Source: Clostridia bacterium (GTDB lineage: Bacteria > Bacillota > Clostridia > Christensenellales > Borkfalkiaceae). From it: a DNA stretch of 32,056 nt. The position numbers and the translations under genes are program-made. The stretch is from contig JAJPZA010000213.1 of the NCBI GenBank assembly GCA_021204625.1, positions 1 through 32,056 of the forward strand, given 5' to 3'. Shown piece after piece: positions 31,869-32,056 of the stretch (positions within the stretch are counted from its first letter, which is position 1; every line of letters begins with the position of its first letter). The notes under the pieces were generated by a model. The model made no database searches. It saw only the letters and a list, made by a program, of their open reading frames with translations, and was not told the DNA's origin.

Positions 31869-32056
31869 GCCCGCCTGGCCGCGGGACGTCTGAACTGTTT
31901 TCCGTGGCCCGCATGGCCGCGGGATGTCTGAACTGTTTTCCGTGGCCCGCATGGTCGCGGGATGTCTGAACTGTTTTCCATTGCCCGCATGGCCGCGGGA
32001 CGTCTGAACTGTTTTCCGTGGCCCGCATGGTCGCGGGATGTCTGAACTGTTTTCCA
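31869..32056. repeat. 38-bp tandem repeat array upstream of adk, continuing past the window end
   Basis: Units begin at 31869, 31907, 31945, 31983 and 32021; the last is cut by the window end. Units differ at only a few positions (ggcc/ggtc, gatg/gacg, gtg/ttg). Each contains the stem CCCGC-atggcc-GCGGG, then gtctgaactgttttcc. There are no unique spacers, so it is not a CRISPR array. The remainder of the 301-nt gap (31756-31868) holds a further small dyad (ttgcggataatccgcag at 31831-31847) and no gene. Confidence 0.93.

Noticed and set aside
31756-32028. 91-codon N-terminal extension of adenylate kinase through the 38-bp repeats
   Set aside because: Adenylate kinase starts at the P-loop (ATG 31755). 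The upstream frame is simply open because the repeat units lack stops in that frame.
31869-32056. CRISPR array
   Set aside because: The units are contiguous 38-bp repeats without unique spacers, and no cas gene is nearby.

Overview
The window reads as a chromosomal segment of an anaerobic member of Bacillota, class Clostridia. Three things support this: the gene order adk-map-KOW protein-infA-rpmJ-rpsM-rpsK-rpsD-rpoA-rplQ, the cluster rpmE-DUF1385/prmC-prfA, and strong GGAGG-type ribosome binding sites throughout. Coding sequence is fairly GC-rich and promoters are AT-rich. I cannot name a genus. No rRNA, tRNA, CRISPR array, transposase or phage gene is visible.

Layout. 1-735: AT-rich DNA, a minus-strand terminator and a decayed C-terminus of a membrane-anchored GH3 glycosidase. 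735-2048 (-): secreted GLUG-repeat surface protein. 2374-4412 (+): lipid kinase of the diacylglycerol kinase family, then a SpoIIE/PP2C phosphatase with a cysteine-bearing PAS-like front end. 4598-8378 (-): two-gene unit of a domain-permuted GH3 enzyme with membrane segments at both ends and a small membrane protein. 8602-10838 (+): a tandemly duplicated unit of about 880 bp encoding two unrecognised acidic proteins, with conserved palindromes, leader and extended -10 promoter, followed by an orphan HigA-like HTH protein. 10944-13086 (-): NarL-type two-component system. 13180-15431 (+): PepV-like dipeptidase and a membrane-tethered NlpC/P60-like (permuted papain) hydrolase. 15499-15710: an 81-bp direct repeat. 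15880-19459 (-): translation-termination cluster in which DUF1385 and the release-factor methylase PrmC form one polypeptide. 19750-21455 (+): zinc-type dehydrogenase and YfcE-like phosphodiesterase. 21592-26095 (-): THUMP RNA methyltransferase, two paralogous small membrane proteins each with its own near-consensus promoter, a nitroreductase, and an AAA-ATPase/PD-(D/E)XK protein. 26295-31755 (-): the end of the ribosomal-protein/alpha operon.

Most genes are ordinary. The parts worth a second look are: (a) the duplicated cassette plus its HTH neighbour; (b) the DUF1385-PrmC fusion; (c) a recurring class of GC-rich, hairpin-forming tandem repeats (units of about 22, 25, 26, 38 and 50 bp) sitting in gaps of the translation operons; (d) the two small membrane protein genes with their own very strong promoters; (e) an apparently leaderless promoter with 11-bp phased repeats in front of the RNA methyltransferase. 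All functional statements rest on motifs read by eye; no database search was run.
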